From: Notamacropus eugenii
Lineage: Eukaryota; Chordata; Mammalia; Diprotodontia; Macropodidae
Length of the DNA stretch: 64,000 nucleotides
Direction of reading: 5' to 3'
Assembly (NCBI RefSeq): GCF_028372415.1
Contig: NC_092875.1
Location: 56,594,919-56,658,918 of the forward strand
Positions 49,673-61,285 of this stretch are shown here, piece after piece (position 1 is the first letter of the stretch; the number at the start of each line of letters is the position of its first letter). The position numbers and the translations under genes are program-made. The notes below the pieces were generated by a model. It saw only the letters and a list, made by a program, of their open reading frames with translations. It had not been told where the DNA came from and did not search any database.

Positions 49673-50029
49673 AAGAGCTTTCTATTGACTAGTGGAGAAC
49701 TGAGTAGGTTTGTAGGCAGAGGCAAGGAGCTAGTAAAGAAGAAAATATTAAAGATGCAAAAGTAGGGTGGATGGGATCAGAAAATAAAAAGTTCAGGCAG
49801 AAGTCCAGCTAGCTGAACGAGGCTAATTGAATGAGTTAGAGAACAAGATAAGGAAGTAGATCAGTGGCAGAGGTGGAAGGACTAGTCTTGGGAAGCAAAA
49901 AGAATATTTCTTTGAGATTGAATAGAAGGAAAAAAAGGAGTCAGGGTGCAGGAGTTTTGAGATATGCAGGAGGAGAATTGAGGGCCATCACTTCATTTGG
50001 TCTCAATTTTTTCAAAGAAATAAACAAGG
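49673..50029. other. Unassigned stretch
   Basis: Purine-rich text reminiscent of the downstream part of the mammal-wide repeat seen at 53110-53755, but not clear enough to assign. Confidence 0.35.
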
Positions 50030-50205
50030 TAATAGAATCTATAGCTAGAAGAGAACTTAGAAATTATATTGCCCAAGTCCTTCATTCTGCCAATGAGGAA
50101 ACTGACACCACAAGAAGTTAAGTGATTTGTTCAAGGTGACAGAGTTGAGAGAGCCAGGTTTTGAACTCAGGTCTTCTGATTCTAAATCCAGTGCCTTTTC
50201 CAGGT
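50030..50205 (-). repeat. MIR
   Basis: Antisense MIR with nearly complete core: 'ccaatgaggaaactgacacc', 'gttaagtgatttgttcaagg', 'tgaactcaggtcttctgatt'. Confidence 0.75.
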
Positions 50206-51304
50206 GAGGGCAGAGAAGAGTGGAGGTAGGAGCTTGAGAATGGAAAAAATGTACAACAGCTGCCTTTCAGAATGTGGTAGGGTATCAAAAGATGAATAGA
50301 AATTACTGACCATAATTGAGGTCCTAGATAAATTTGCACTTTGATTCTAATTCAGAAGAAAAGACAACATATTTGTACACATCGCAACCAGAACTCCATT
50401 GACGGTAGAACAATCTGGGATTGTCCTAGGCAGAGATATCTAGGACCTTAACACTAGACACACTCTGTTGTGTGAGATTGGCTAGGCGTGCTCATATCTA
50501 AGGGAGGAAATTGAGAAACAAGAAAATGAACACGTAAGAGTAACTGGGAAGGCGAAAAGATTCAAAATCAAATTCCAAAAGAAATGACTGATGAAGATAA
50601 TTGTGTTTTTCATGGACAAGAAGAGGGATAGGGGGCCTTACTGACTATTTTTCAGTTTAAATATTTTTCACCTGGATGAGACATCACTAATATCATGATA
50701 TTTCAGAGTTGGAAAGGACAGTAACTTCTATCTAGTTTAGCTCAGAACTGAGAAAGAGTTTCTGGAAGAAGAATCCCTAAGTGCTTCTGCATTTTGAAAA
50801 AAAAAAATATTAGCTAGGTCAAGAAAATATTAGTTGCTCTTCTTTAAGAAAAGCAAAAGTCCAGAAAATTATACTACTTACTTACTACTTACTTACCTAT
50901 ACCATATTCCTGTACTGTGATCTGTTTCATGAACTCATTTAATTCGTCTTTCTGTCCAAACAGACCCTAGTGTATATAATGAAAAAATTCCTTATATTTA
51001 TGAATCCAGTGATCTTTATTCCAATGTCCTCCACTTTGTTTCTTAACTCTGGCAACTGAACTTCCTCACTAGAGTATATCCTTATCCATGGTGATACCCC
51101 ACCCCACATTTTATGTATGGTACTTCTTTTAAATAGGCCATACATTTTCAGAGTCATGTTCTAGTCATGGATTTCACCCTATCAAGTCTCATTGAAGCCG
51201 AGGAGGTCAAATTTGCCTCTTTATATTAGTGTCTCTAATTTATATTGTTTGTTGGCCTTCGTGCATTTCTGAATTGCCATCTGAGGAAATGAGTCTTGTT
51301 CTTC
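50206..51304. other. No gene; weak MIR-like scrap at 50700-50790
   Basis: Apart from 'tttcagagttggaaaggaca' (MIR3/CR1-like) near 50700, I recognise nothing. The short frame at 50939-51157 has no visible domain. Confidence 0.4.
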
Positions 51305-51600
51305 CTTTTCTAAAAAATTTATTTCCCCAATTACATGATAAAACTATTTTTAAACATTTTTAATAGTTTTCCTTTCCAAATTCTATCACCACCTTCTCTT
51401 TCACATCCCCTTCCCTAAGACAGTGAACAATCTGAGATTGTTTATACATATGCAATCATAGTTTCACTCTTTCTTAAGATCGAACTTCTGGGAATTTCAA
51501 TTACTATTTTTCCTATATTGTGACAATTTTTTATTCTATTTATCTTTGTGGATTGACATATAGGCATATCCTTTTCCTTCTTTTTTTATATTCCTCTGAG
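51305..51600 (-). mobile_element. L1 3' UTR, antisense
   Basis: 'aatttatttccccaattaca' is the antisense of the L1 terminal 'tgtaattgggaaaaataaat' type end. It continues with 'ccttccctaagacagtgaac' and 'tttatacatatgcaatcata'. Confidence 0.55.
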
Positions 51601-51897
51601 AAAATTATTAGAACCTTTGAGTAGCAGTTCTAAGAAGGTACATTTTGACTCAGTCTAATGATGACTTTTTTCACAACTAAAGCAGTCAGCCCGGCAATGG
51701 AAATGGATACTGTATTAAGTCAGATGTTCCCTGTGATTGAAAGAGTTCAAGTCAAAGATGAATGATCACTTTCTTCAAGTACATTTTAGATCTAGAAAGG
51801 ATTATTTCATTATTTTAGAGGCTGGAGTAGTGGACATTTGAGGTCCCTTCTGTGATTTAGGGATTCATAAGACAAAGAGAGAAAGCCAGGGGTAAGT

Positions 51898-52440
51898 CAA
51901 TTCATATCAAGCATTCTTTAAATGCCTACACTGTCCCAGGTGTTGTGTTATATGCTTTGCATACAAAAACAAATATGAAGCAGTCTCTCCTCTCTAAGAG
52001 CTTATATTTCATTGTGGAAGGGAAAATTCAAGATGTACACAGACAAGCAAAAGTGAAAATGTATGGAGTAAATTTGGTGGGGGTTGGGGGTAATGCTTAC
52101 AACTAGGGAAATCAGAAATTCTTGTTAGAGTTAGCACTCAAACTCAGCAATGAATAGAGCTAGGAAATCCAAGATACAAAGGTTGATACAGGGTTCCAAA
52201 CATGGGAAGCAGCCTGTATACAACTGTTCTGAAGGGAGAGATGGTAACATTGTAGGTGAGTTTTACTGGAATACAGATAATTTGGGGATAGTTATGTGAA
52301 ATCAGGCCAGGAACATAGGTTGGAATTAGATTTTGAAGGGTTTTAAATGCCATAGGAGATGAAATTTTATCCTAACTGTAACAGGGAGACAGTGAAGCAT
52401 CTTAAGCAAAGTCGTGACATGGCCAAACATGGAAGCAACT
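51898..52440 (+). repeat. Mammal-wide interspersed repeat, unclassified (copy 1)
   Basis: Follows the widespread 'catttattaagtgcctacta / ctgtgctaagtgctggg / ctctaagagcttatattcta' layout and ends with 'tttgaagggttttaaatgcc ... aagtcgtgacatggccaaac'. I know the consensus style but not a safe family name. Related to 53110-53755 and 58880-58960. Confidence 0.5.
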
Positions 52441-52839
52441 GGATTTTCCAGAGTTGTACACACTGAATGTCTCATTGTCACATGGGGTTAAGCTTAATTT
52501 CTCATAGAATATCATCAGAGCTCCTGTTCTTTCAAATCCAACTAAACAAAAAGACTTTACCTATGGTATTAGGCAAAACACAAAGAGGCTCCTCCTGAAG
52601 GAATTGCCTACCATATGACGATTTTTTTTAACCCATCAGCTCACAATTGACATCTGTTAAGGCATGGAGAAATTATCACCTAGACTCTTAATGATGAACT
52701 CCAATGTTGATTTTCCCTAATTTCTTCTTCCTTTCCTGGAGCTAAATATCATTTCACAGTTTACCAAGAACTTACATATACAATATTTAATCTGATATAT
52801 AAAAGAAATTGTTGGGTAATAAGGGCAGGTCTTCCGATT
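52441..52839. other. No recognised feature
   Basis: Non-coding, AT-rich; nothing identified. Confidence 0.4.
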
Positions 52840-52965
52840 TCTGTTTCAGAAATGAAGAAATTGAGAGATTAAGATATTAAGTGACTTGGCCAAGGGCACA
52901 TAGCTCATAAGTGATAGAGTTAAGGCTAAAATACTAGACTTATTACTCCATATACAGTATTTTTT
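52840..52965 (-). repeat. MIR fragment
   Basis: Antisense MIR: 'aagtgacttggccaagggca', 'catagctcataagtgataga'. Confidence 0.7.
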
Positions 52966-53109
52966 TAGCTAGAAAATATCTGGAGGAAGCAGGATGTGTT
53001 CAATCAGATGTCATTGTGATGGAAGCTCCAGGAATAGGGTCTATGAAGAAAACAATCAAGGTCATTTATAATGAATGAGTAAAGTGAGCTAATAAGGTAG
53101 GAACCTTGA

Positions 53110-53755
53110 GATTCATCAATCAACATTTATGAAGCACCACCTATGGGTCAGTCATTGTGCTAAGTATTGGGGGTACAAAATGAGGCAATGTTAGTCCTTC
53201 ACTTCAAGGATCACACAATCTAATGGGGGAGGCAAAAGGCAAACAAATATATGTAAACAAACTATATACACTATTTATAATGTTTAATTTATTAATAATT
53301 AATAAATTAAGTTAATACATATTAACAATAATTAATAAATCTTTAACAAAGGGAAGGGACTAGAATTAAGAGGGATTGGAATGTCTTCCAGTAAAAGATG
53401 AGAATTTTTTAAAATTATAGGACTTGAAAAAAAAAGAAGCCAGTAGGTAGAGTTGAGTAGAAAGGGTATTCCACACGTGGGTGACAGCCCAAGAAAATGC
53501 CCACAACCAAGAAATGGAGTGTCTTCTTCATGGAACAGTGAAGAGGCTAGTCTGCATGGAAACAAGAGTATGTGGTGGGGAGTAAGATATTAGAAGACTA
53601 GAAGAGAAAAAAGGTCTAGGTTATGAAGGGATCTGAATGCCAAATGGAGAATTTTGTATTTGATCCTAGAGGCAATAGGGAGCCACTGGTTTTCATTGGA
53701 GAAAGGGTGACAGAGTCAGATCTGTACTTTAGGAAAATCACTGTAACCTACCAGC
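53110..53755 (+). repeat. Mammal-wide interspersed repeat, unclassified (copy 2)
   Basis: Longer copy of the family at 51898: 'gtgctaagtattgggggtac', 'atcacacaatctaatggggg', 'gtattccacacgtgggtgac', 'taggttatgaagggatctga', 'gatctgtactttaggaaaat'. An AT-rich expansion interrupts it at about 53255-53345. Confidence 0.55.
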
Positions 53756-54545
53756 TCCTGGTACTGCTGACACTGCTTCTCAGTTTCTCTGCCAGAGAAG
53801 CCTCAGTGTGTGGTTCCTCTTCTCTGATGTGCCCAGAGAACATTTGCCTCCCAGACCTCAGGGGAGCTCAAAGTGAGTCGTACCCTAAAAAGAGAAGTTT
53901 CCTTGGGCAGCAACTATCAAGGTTACAGAATTTTGAGGTAGTTGAGGGGCCATGTATGAAATCCATACAGAGTCAGAAGAATTTAAGGACAAGTGAAATT
54001 TACAACATCACCAGATGGTTAACAAGGTACTAAAAGAGATTAAAAAGATGCATGGGCTGAGAATATTCACTTAGGTCCCAAAGCACTGAAGCCTTGCTTG
54101 GGTCCTGGGCCTGCTGCTGACACTGCTGCTGGGATGGTATCCCCAGAGGGGATGGATGCAATTCTCCCCACAGCATTTGCCCTAAAAGGTCACCTGTCAT
54201 TTCCAGCCATCTTCCCATGTTCCCATGACCAAGAAGTATTTGGGCTGTTCAGATATTCATTAAAAGCAAAAGACTCCCATGATTTCAGAAACCTTCTTTT
54301 TCTGACCAAAGTCATTGACTTTCTCTGCTGACTGTTGGCTGGGGGTTTTCTATCCCTGGCATCTTCCAGGGCCACATCCTGATTCCACAGATCAGAAGTG
54401 AAGCCATCCACTTGTAATCATAGAATGGAGTTTTTACCCAATGGAAGACTTCACTCCAGCTCCTTTTAGGTTCTCACCTGTTGCTTACAGTGGAGCACAC
54501 CAATTTAAGCTCATTCAATAAAACATGGAGATTGAGAGTCAACCT
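53756..54545 (+). other. Unassigned segment with two leader-like hydrophobic frames
   Basis: Two short plus-strand stretches read like secretory leaders: 'LLVLLTLLLSFSAREAS' (about 53755-53805, continuing open to 54033) and 'WVLGLLLTLLLGW' (about 54097-54136, open to a stop near 54178). No known protein family follows either, and the first frame runs in from repeat DNA. 'caataaaacatgg' near 54517 is a possible poly(A) signal. Could be an LTR-like element or a lost secreted-protein gene; not resolvable here. Confidence 0.25.
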
Positions 54546-54614
54546 ATGCTTGCCCTTGGGCATTTTGTTCATTTGATCCTGACCAACAGTTCTCTGAGTG
54601 AGGTGATGGGAGTA

Positions 54615-54785
54615 TTGTGAGGTGGCTCTGGACACTGAGTCAAGAAGAGACCTTCATTTAAATTCTGCCTGTGACACTTGGCCATGGGATTGTGGGCAAA
54701 TCACTTAACTTCCCTGAGGCCCAGTTTCATCTGTAAAATGGGGACAACCTCATAGGGAGACTGGGATTACTAACTCTGTGATCCT
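54615..54785 (+). repeat. MIR/tRNA-type SINE
   Basis: 'gacacttggccatgggattg', 'gcaaatcacttaacttccct', 'catctgtaaaatggggacaa'; sense. Confidence 0.7.
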
Positions 54786-54789
54786 CTAG

Positions 54790-55258
54790 GATCCAATTGA
54801 AATGCTTCTGTTTGTCATTTAATGCCCTTCAAAAGCTGACTCCGTCCTGCCTTTCCAGGCTTCTTGAATGTTTGTCATCTTCACACATACTAGAGCACTG
54901 TCAAATTAGCCTTCTTTATGAACAATATTCCATCTCCCACCTATGTGACTTTGCTCTGACTATCCTTCATGCCAAGTATGCCTTCTTCCTTTCTTCTGCC
55001 TCTTAGAATTCCTAGTTTCCTTCAGTGCTCAATTCAAGTGCCATGTTCTACCTGAAACCCTTCCTATTCCTCCCAGTTACAATTGCCCTGCATTACATTC
55101 TCTTTTTTGTTTATCCCTATATATATATATATATATATATATGCCCATTGTCTTCCCCAGCTGAAGTGTAAGCTTCTTGAAGGTGAGGATTATTTCCTTT
55201 TAGTCGTTGTATTTTCAGTACCTGCATACAGTAGGTACTTAATAAATACTTGTTGATA
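54790..55258 (+). mobile_element. L2 LINE 3' end
   Basis: 'caaaagctgactccgtcctg', 'aattcaagtgccatgttcta', 'gtaagcttcttgaaggtgag' and terminal 'acttaataaatacttgttga'. A TA microsatellite lies at 55123-55142. Confidence 0.8.
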
Positions 55259-55410
55259 GCTATCAAATGAGAAAAAGAAGAAAATCACTGTAGTCACTAA
55301 ATGGAAGACAGATTTGAGTTGGGAAAGAAAGGAAGAACCCAAGATTCTACCTCCCAATGTTTTCCTCAGAAGTACTTGTGTCTTGTTCCAAGGACCAGGA
55401 CCCAGTCCCA

Positions 55411-56349
55411 TCACTGAGAGGAGGCTATTTTGCTAATGACCTTCCTAAATGCATCTTTTATGTCTTTATTCCTTAGTGTATAGATGAAGGGGTTCAACAT
55501 GGGAGTGACCACAGCATACATTGCAGAGACAACTGTGCTCTTCCAAGAAGAGTGGGTAGCTAAGGAGCTCAAATGTACGCCAAGCCCTGTTCCATAAAAT
55601 AAGGAAACAACAGAGAGGTGAGATCCACAGGTAGAAAAGGCTTTATACTTACCCTGAGCTGATGGGATTTTCAAAATGGAAGAACAGATCTGACTATAAG
55701 AGAAAAGGATCCCAGTGAGAGGGAGAAAACCCAGAAGTCCAGTAACAAAATATAGCAAGATGTAATTGATGAGAGGGTCAGAACAAGAGAGTTTCAGAAC
55801 CTCAGCAAGATCACAAAAAAAGTGCTGAATCTCATGGTCTGCACAGAAAGGGAGACGTGTTACCATCAAACAATGAAGGAGAGAGTTTAGAAAGCTTATA
55901 ATCCAGGACAGCAGTACCAACTGGCCACAGAGTCGAGGGTTCATGATGACTGTATAGTATAGAGGGTGACAGATAGCCACAAAACGGTCATAGGCCATTG
56001 CAGTGAGGAGGAAATTGTCCAAAGCAATAAAAAACATAAAGAAATACATCTGGGCAAGACAGTCAGTATAGGGTATAGTTTTGTTCTGTGTCAAGATGTT
56101 CACCAACATCTTGGGGACTGTGGTGGATACCACACCAATATCCACAAAGGACAAATTAGAAAGAAAGAAGTACATGGGGGTGTGGAGATGAGAGTCAGAG
56201 CCAATGGCCAACATGATGAGCAGGTTTCCAAGCACGGTGATCAAATACATGCCCAAGAACATTCCAAAGAGGGGCCCCTGCTGATCTGGTTTTTCAGAAA
56301 ATCCCATGAGGATGAATTCAGTGAGGTGTGTCTGGTTTCCTAGTGCCAT
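55411..56349 (-). CDS. Olfactory receptor, OR7-like (class II)
   Basis: Intact 312-residue odorant receptor. Signatures: N5 glycosylation site (NQT), GN at 41-42, [13 protein letters not shown] at 55-67, PKMLVNIL at 79-86, [13 protein letters not shown] at 118-130, SY at 217-218, [20 protein letters not shown] at 234-253, PMLNPFIY at 283-290 and an [13 protein letters not shown] tail. C97 and C179 are present; second-loop cysteines are at 169 and 189. It is a close paralogue of the gene at 27933-28871 and the nearest relative in the window of the split pseudogene at 45951-49195, so these three descend from local duplication (inference). The frame is open back to 56391, but an acceptor with exon start at 56365 precedes this ATG by 15 bases, so I use 56349. 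No damage seen; ligand unknown. Confidence 0.95.
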   Translation of the reverse strand: MALGNQTHLTEFILMGFSEKPDQQGPLFGMFLGMYLITVLGNLLIMLAIGSDSHLHTPMYFFLSNLSFVDIGVVSTTVPKMLVNILTQNKTIPYTDCLAQMYFFMFFIALDNFLLTAMAYDRFVAICHPLYYTVIMNPRLCGQLVLLSWIISFLNSLLHCLMVTRLPFCADHEIQHFFCDLAEVLKLSCSDPLINYILLYFVTGLLGFLPLTGILFSYSQICSSILKIPSAQGKYKAFSTCGSHLSVVSLFYGTGLGVHLSSLATHSSWKSTVVSAMYAVVTPMLNPFIYTLRNKDIKDAFRKVISKIASSQ

Positions 56350-56365
56350 GGGGCTGACTTTTCTG

Positions 56366-56389
56366 CTGAGGAAAAGAAATGAGAGAAGC
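56366..56389 (-). other. Splice acceptor for OR coding exon
   Basis: Minus strand 'tctcatttcttttcctcag' ends at 56366: strong pyrimidine tract plus CAG just upstream of the ATG at 56349. Confidence 0.75.
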
Positions 56390-56459
56390 AAGACATGAAA
56401 ATTCAGTTATCCTTGTATATGAAGTGGAAAGAACTCTAACTCTGATCAAGCTCTGACAA

Positions 56460-57060
56460 AGAGTTATTAAATTTCCTATGCCATTTGACAGAGCAATACT
56501 ACAAGTAGGTTTGTGTCTAAAGATAATTAGGGGAAAAGGAGAAGAACTATATGTTCAAAAATATTTATAGCAGTTCTCTTTATAGTGTTAAAGAACTGGA
56601 AATTGTGGGGATTAGAGAATGACTGAGCAAGTTGTGGTAGACAATCACTATCTAATACTACTGTGTCATAAGAAATGAGGACCTCAATGATCTTTGAAAA
56701 ACATGGATAGACTTGTATGAAACAATGAAGAGTACAAAAAATGACAAGAGCCAAGAGAATATTGTCCATAATAAAAGCATTGTTTTTAAGAACATCTTTT
56801 AGCAGCTAAGTTATTTTGACTATTATAAATACCCAGATTAACTACAAAAGATATATGATGGAACATGGTATCTGCATCCAGGGAAAGAAATGATAAATAG
56901 AAATATGTATAAAGTGATATTGCATATACATGTAATATATACATACACATACATACTTGCATCTAATGGTAGCTGTCTCTAGCACACGGGGTGGAAGAGA
57001 AGAAGAAAAATAAAAAAATAAGGTTACTTGATACCTTTATTATATATTTAAAAGAAATTG
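56460..57060 (+). mobile_element. L1 3' end (ORF2 end and 3' UTR), diverged
   Basis: 'gagcaatactacaagtaggt', 'aatgactgagcaagttgtgg' and 'agtacaaaaaatgacaagag' match L1 3' text; it ends near 57060. It lies directly upstream (5') of the minus-strand OR gene. Confidence 0.6.
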
Positions 57061-57221
57061 CAAGTTTTACTCAATAGTTTTACAATTTCATATGGAGGCA
57101 TCGGTTTTCTGTTCTCCTATGTTAATGAAATTCTCATTTTGTTTTTTAAGTTCAGAATGAAATAAATTTGAAATGCTTTTAAAAGAGGACAAAAAGAAAT
57201 ACTTAAATATTAAAAGAGAAA

Positions 57222-57347
57222 GGAAGGAAGAAAGAAGGAAGGAAGGAAGGAAGGAAGGAAGGAAGGAAGGAAGGAAGGAAGGAAGGAAGGAAGGAAGGAA
57301 GGAAAGAAGGAAGGAAGGAAGGAAGGAAAGAGAGAGAGAGAGAGAGA
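57222..57347. repeat. (GGAA)n array and (GA)n tail
   Basis: About 25 GGAA/GAAG units with a few AAG variants, ending in GA repeats. Produces a spurious Lys/Glu/Gly/Arg frame. Confidence 0.95.
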
Positions 57348-57436
57348 TACTATGAGGAAGGCAAGTCTATTCCTGAAGCCAATAGCAAAGAGAGAGGAAA
57401 GTGATCTGGTATGACAAGGATTTTGACTGTCCATTT

Positions 57437-58085
57437 TTAAAATGGAATCATAAAATCACACAGAAATGGAAGGGACCTCATAGGACATATAGTATAAAAC
57501 TGTACTACACACCAAAAAAAATCCACTCTTCAATTTCCCTTGTCTTTCCTTGAAGATTTCCTTGGAAGGGAAAACTCTGTTTCCCAAGAAAGCCTATTCC
57601 ACTCTGTTTGCTCTCACTTTTCTATTGAGCCAAAATATGACTGTTTTCGAGTTCTTTCCAATGCTCTCAGTCTACCCTCTGAGTCTTTGTAGAACAAATC
57701 CCATTTCTCTCCCACATAATATTCCTTTAAATATGTGAAGACAATTAGCTATATTGCCTATATTTTCTCTCATTTTGGCCAAGAAACTGTGGTTTCTTCA
57801 GCTGATCTTCACAGGTCTTCACCATCTTGGTTACTCTCCCTTGCATCCTCTCCAAATTATCAATGTTCTTTCTAAACTGTGATATCCAGAAGTAAACACA
57901 GAATTTCAGAAAAGGTTTGACTATGGTCAAAGACAATAGGATGATCACTTTCTTCTTATTGGAAGATAAGACTCCTTTAATATAAGTTATGTTATGCTAT
58001 TTTGTCTTCCATATCACTGCTGACTCATAATGAGCCTACTGTCTACTAGAAACTTTCAGATAATTTTTAAAATGAATTATAGACT
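57437..58085 (-). mobile_element. CR1/L3 LINE 3' end, antisense
   Basis: Begins with the CR1 terminal text in antisense ('tggaatcataaaatcacaca', 'aaatggaagggacctcatag'). It runs through 'gaaagcctattccactctgt' and 'cctctccaaattatcaatgt' to about 58085. Confidence 0.8.
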
Positions 58086-58640
58086 TGTGTGAGGGGAGGA
58101 GTCTAGGGATTTGTGTGTTTTCCCCTCTCTTATATGCTGTAGCTATCCATCGTTGGTAGCTACAATTTTTGGTGAGTCTGTGTTGCTAGAGTGCCGCTGA
58201 GACAGTCTAGGGCTTTACACATGAAAGGGCACCTTTCTGACACTTTGCTCTCATTAGCCTTCAACTGGTTCTTGGAGCTTCAAGAAATAAACATCTTCCA
58301 GTTCTGGCACAAGTTTTATAACCCCTCGAAATTCTGACATTTTGAATTCTTAAGTTATCCCAGCTGGTCCTGTTTAAAGTTCCATTCTTTTGATGAATGT
58401 GGCTTTGAAAAGGAAAAAAAACTCACATGTGGCCCAGGCTAACAATACTGTGGATAGAAGATGGATTGAGGATTAAATGAGCCTATTTAGTTTAGGAAGG
58501 TGTTGCAGGAGGAAATGGAGTCATTTCTCCACCTAAGACTTGAGGGTAGTCTTAACCTCAAACAAGAACAGGGTCACTTTTTATGTTCTTTATATTAACT
58601 AGAAAAGTTAAGTTTGAATAAAAGAGACAGAGTTTCTAGA
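58086..58640. other. Unassigned, weakly LTR-like
   Basis: Starts 'tgtgtgaggggagg' and contains 'caagaaataaacatcttcca', which could be a poly(A) signal region of a solo LTR. No partner repeat or target duplication was found. Confidence 0.2.
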
Positions 58641-58714
58641 AGGCTAATCCCTCTGAGAATTCTAGAAGCTCTGAGTCTCAGAATTAAAATGGACCCCAGA
58701 AGTCATTTAGTCCA

Positions 58715-58846
58715 ACATATATCTGAATAAGAATTCTCCCTACATGATTCATGGAAAATGTGATATGACTATGAAAAACACATATATCTGAATAAGAATT
58801 CTCCCTACATGATTCATGGAAAATGTGATATGACTATGAAAAACAC
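58715..58846 (+). repeat. 65-bp perfect tandem duplication
   Basis: The segment starting 'acatatatctgaataagaat' at 58715 repeats without mismatch from 58780; the identity runs 67 bases with period 65. Confidence 0.95.
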
Positions 58847-58879
58847 TTTCTGAGCTCTTCCTACATAATTAGGTAAGCA

Positions 58880-58962
58880 GCACGTGTTTATTAAAAATTT
58901 ACTATGTAACAGACACTGTGCTAAATGCTAGGGATACAAAATTAAGAAATACAAGCGGTGAG
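58880..58962 (+). repeat. Mammal-wide interspersed repeat, fragment
   Basis: 'gtttattaaaaatttactat' and 'cactgtgctaaatgctaggg' match the family at 51898 and 53110. Confidence 0.5.
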
Positions 58963-59234
58963 GCAGGGAGGGGGAAGGTACCAGCACAAGGGCATGGTGA
59001 CAGAGCCTGGAGGCTCAGAAGGACAGATTGGAGGAGAACAAAGAAGGACAAATTTGAGCTCTTTCCCAAAATGAAGAATTCCTTGAATAAATTCATCAGT
59101 GGGAAAAGGAGAGTGGCATGGGAGAATGATATTTGACAGTGAGAAGTTTCCAAGTACTGAGTCATGAGTTTGAAGACTACAGAGTCATAAATACAACAGG
59201 AATGGTGAAGATAGCTCATTTTACAGATGAGAAT

Positions 59235-59475
59235 GCATTATCCTGCTGTTATTTGAATAACTCCCACGAGCAGAAATCCACCACCTCCTGATAGGGCCCA
59301 TTCCACATTTGGAAAGCTTTATTTGTTAAGAATTTTGTTTACTGGTTTGTTTTCTGAGATCAAATTCAAATTTGCCTTTTTGCCAGGTCCTCTCTAGACT
59401 AAGGACAACATTTAATTCCTCTTGCTAGCCCTTCAAATACTTAAAGATAGCTACTACTCCAGGAGAGGTATCTAT
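59235..59475 (-). mobile_element. CR1/L3 LINE fragment, antisense
   Basis: 'ccaccacctcctgatagggc', 'ccattccacatttggaaagc' and 'ttaattcctcttgctagccc' are antisense CR1/L3 text. Confidence 0.65.
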
Positions 59476-61285
59476 TATGGGCAGATACCTTGAAACCTCA
59501 AATAGAGGATACTTGGAGAGAGGAAAAATGGAGTTTCTCCCTCATTTCGGTGGTGGTGTTGGTGGTAGTAGCAATACTACACCCTGTAGAAGTTGATGGC
59601 CTGTAAGAGAGAAGAATTCCCTAGAAGAATTATTATGTCCAGGTTAAAAGAGGTCTGTGTTGATTCATATTTGTCTTGTCCCTCACTATGATCCTAGAGT
59701 CTTGTTCATGTGTAGGATATACTTTGGGGTTATTCTCCTAATCCACACTCAGATCAGCAAATTGGGTCCCTAGAAGACAACAACTATCTTTCCCTTCAAA
59801 GTCCTAGGGGTAGCCCTGAGGTGTTTGAGGATGGTTCTCTAATATTTATAAACTTATACTTATAACCCTCCACCAATATGATTCCTCTATTAGTTTTGAG
59901 TTGATAACAATTAGAAAGACTTTACTGCTTTTTAGAAAGAGGTGTTTACTAAGGTTGAATAGTATGAACACTTGTGTAAAATAATCCACTCCTCCAAAGA
60001 AAAAAAAGCAGTGATATACTCTTCCACAAGTACAGAGATCATGTAAGGGAGAGTGGGATCAAATTTAGAGAGTACTTGCTGCAATGGGGTGGCACAGCTT
60101 GTGGAAATTCTTTTCCTCATGGTGCTTTTCTCCTCTTCCTGGAACCCTCATGAAATTCCTCCTAGGCATGGTGTATTGTCTGCCTTGTGCTTCTTATAAA
60201 GTCCCAATGTTGTAATTAGTAGGAACGTGTTGGGGTTTTTTTTTGCAACTTTCATGCATTATTCCTAGTTCTGCTCTCTGAGCAAAAAGTACCTATTCTT
60301 TTTGAAAGCAGTTCTTGAAATACTTGAAAACAGTTGTCTCCTCCTAGCATGATATCACATATCCAATCATCCCTATTCCTCAACACTCTTCTACCCCTTT
60401 TTGGTTTCTTTCTCAGTCTCTCTTCCCCTAGCTCAATCCTCACCACCTCCTTGGAAGCAGATAAATGCAGCAACTAACTCCCAATTAATCAATATCTCTG
60501 ATTCACGTTATCATTGTGTTATATAGGACCAAACAACTTGGCAAACCCTTCCTGGACAGGAATAGTTCCTCATAGTAGAAATCAAGAAATACTAGCTACT
60601 TTTCATAAGTTGATGTCTGTGCTGGTATCCTCAGCAAAAGGCTGAGTGTGCAGAGCAATAGGGATAGGAATAGAAGGTAGAAAAGAAGGAGAGTGGGAGA
60701 GAGGAATATAATGGAAGCAGAAAAGAACAAATCAGAATTTCAGATCCTCTGGTCTAATGTCTTTCAGAAACAGAGAGAAGGACAAAAGACCAAGTGGACA
60801 AAGTAGATGACAGATGACAAAATCAATAAAAATTACATTAGGATAATAAGGAGAAGACAATAGGAAGTGATATGTGAGTCAAAGACACAACTGCTCTTGC
60901 TGAATTAAAGAAAATCTAAGTAAAATGTACATACATTGTGGTGATCTTTCATGTATCATACAATAAAGTCTATAAAAGAAAAAACCACATATCTTGGTAT
61001 ATTGATGGCCTATACTCCAAATACTATAGGGTCTCTGCTGGTTCCCTTATCATTTATTTCTTCCTGCCAATCTCCCTAGGAATACCAGCCCATTCTCTGA
61101 AAGCTCCCTATGTTTTTGACTACCTTCAGATCATAGGAAATGGTTTCAGCCCACTTGTCAGTTGTTATTAGGATAGGAAACCCTTCTATCACCTATTCTA
61201 CTCTCACTTAAACTCCCTGACCATGTGACTTATGCCCTGAGTGATAGCCAACAGTGCTTTTCAGAGGTCTGTACAATCATAGAAG
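59476..61285. other. Unassigned stretch
   Basis: No gene or named repeat. Open frames at 59932-60120 and 60252-60473 (-) and 60938-61171 (+) are short and featureless. Confidence 0.4.

Noticed and set aside
55966-56343. 125-codon plus-strand frame
   Set aside because: Antisense shadow of the OR coding exon on the minus strand. The frames at 4138-4386 and 28618-28947 were rejected for the same reason.
57173-57434. Lys/Glu/Gly/Arg-repeat and Pro/Ser/Phe-repeat proteins
   Set aside because: Translation of a GGAA microsatellite array.
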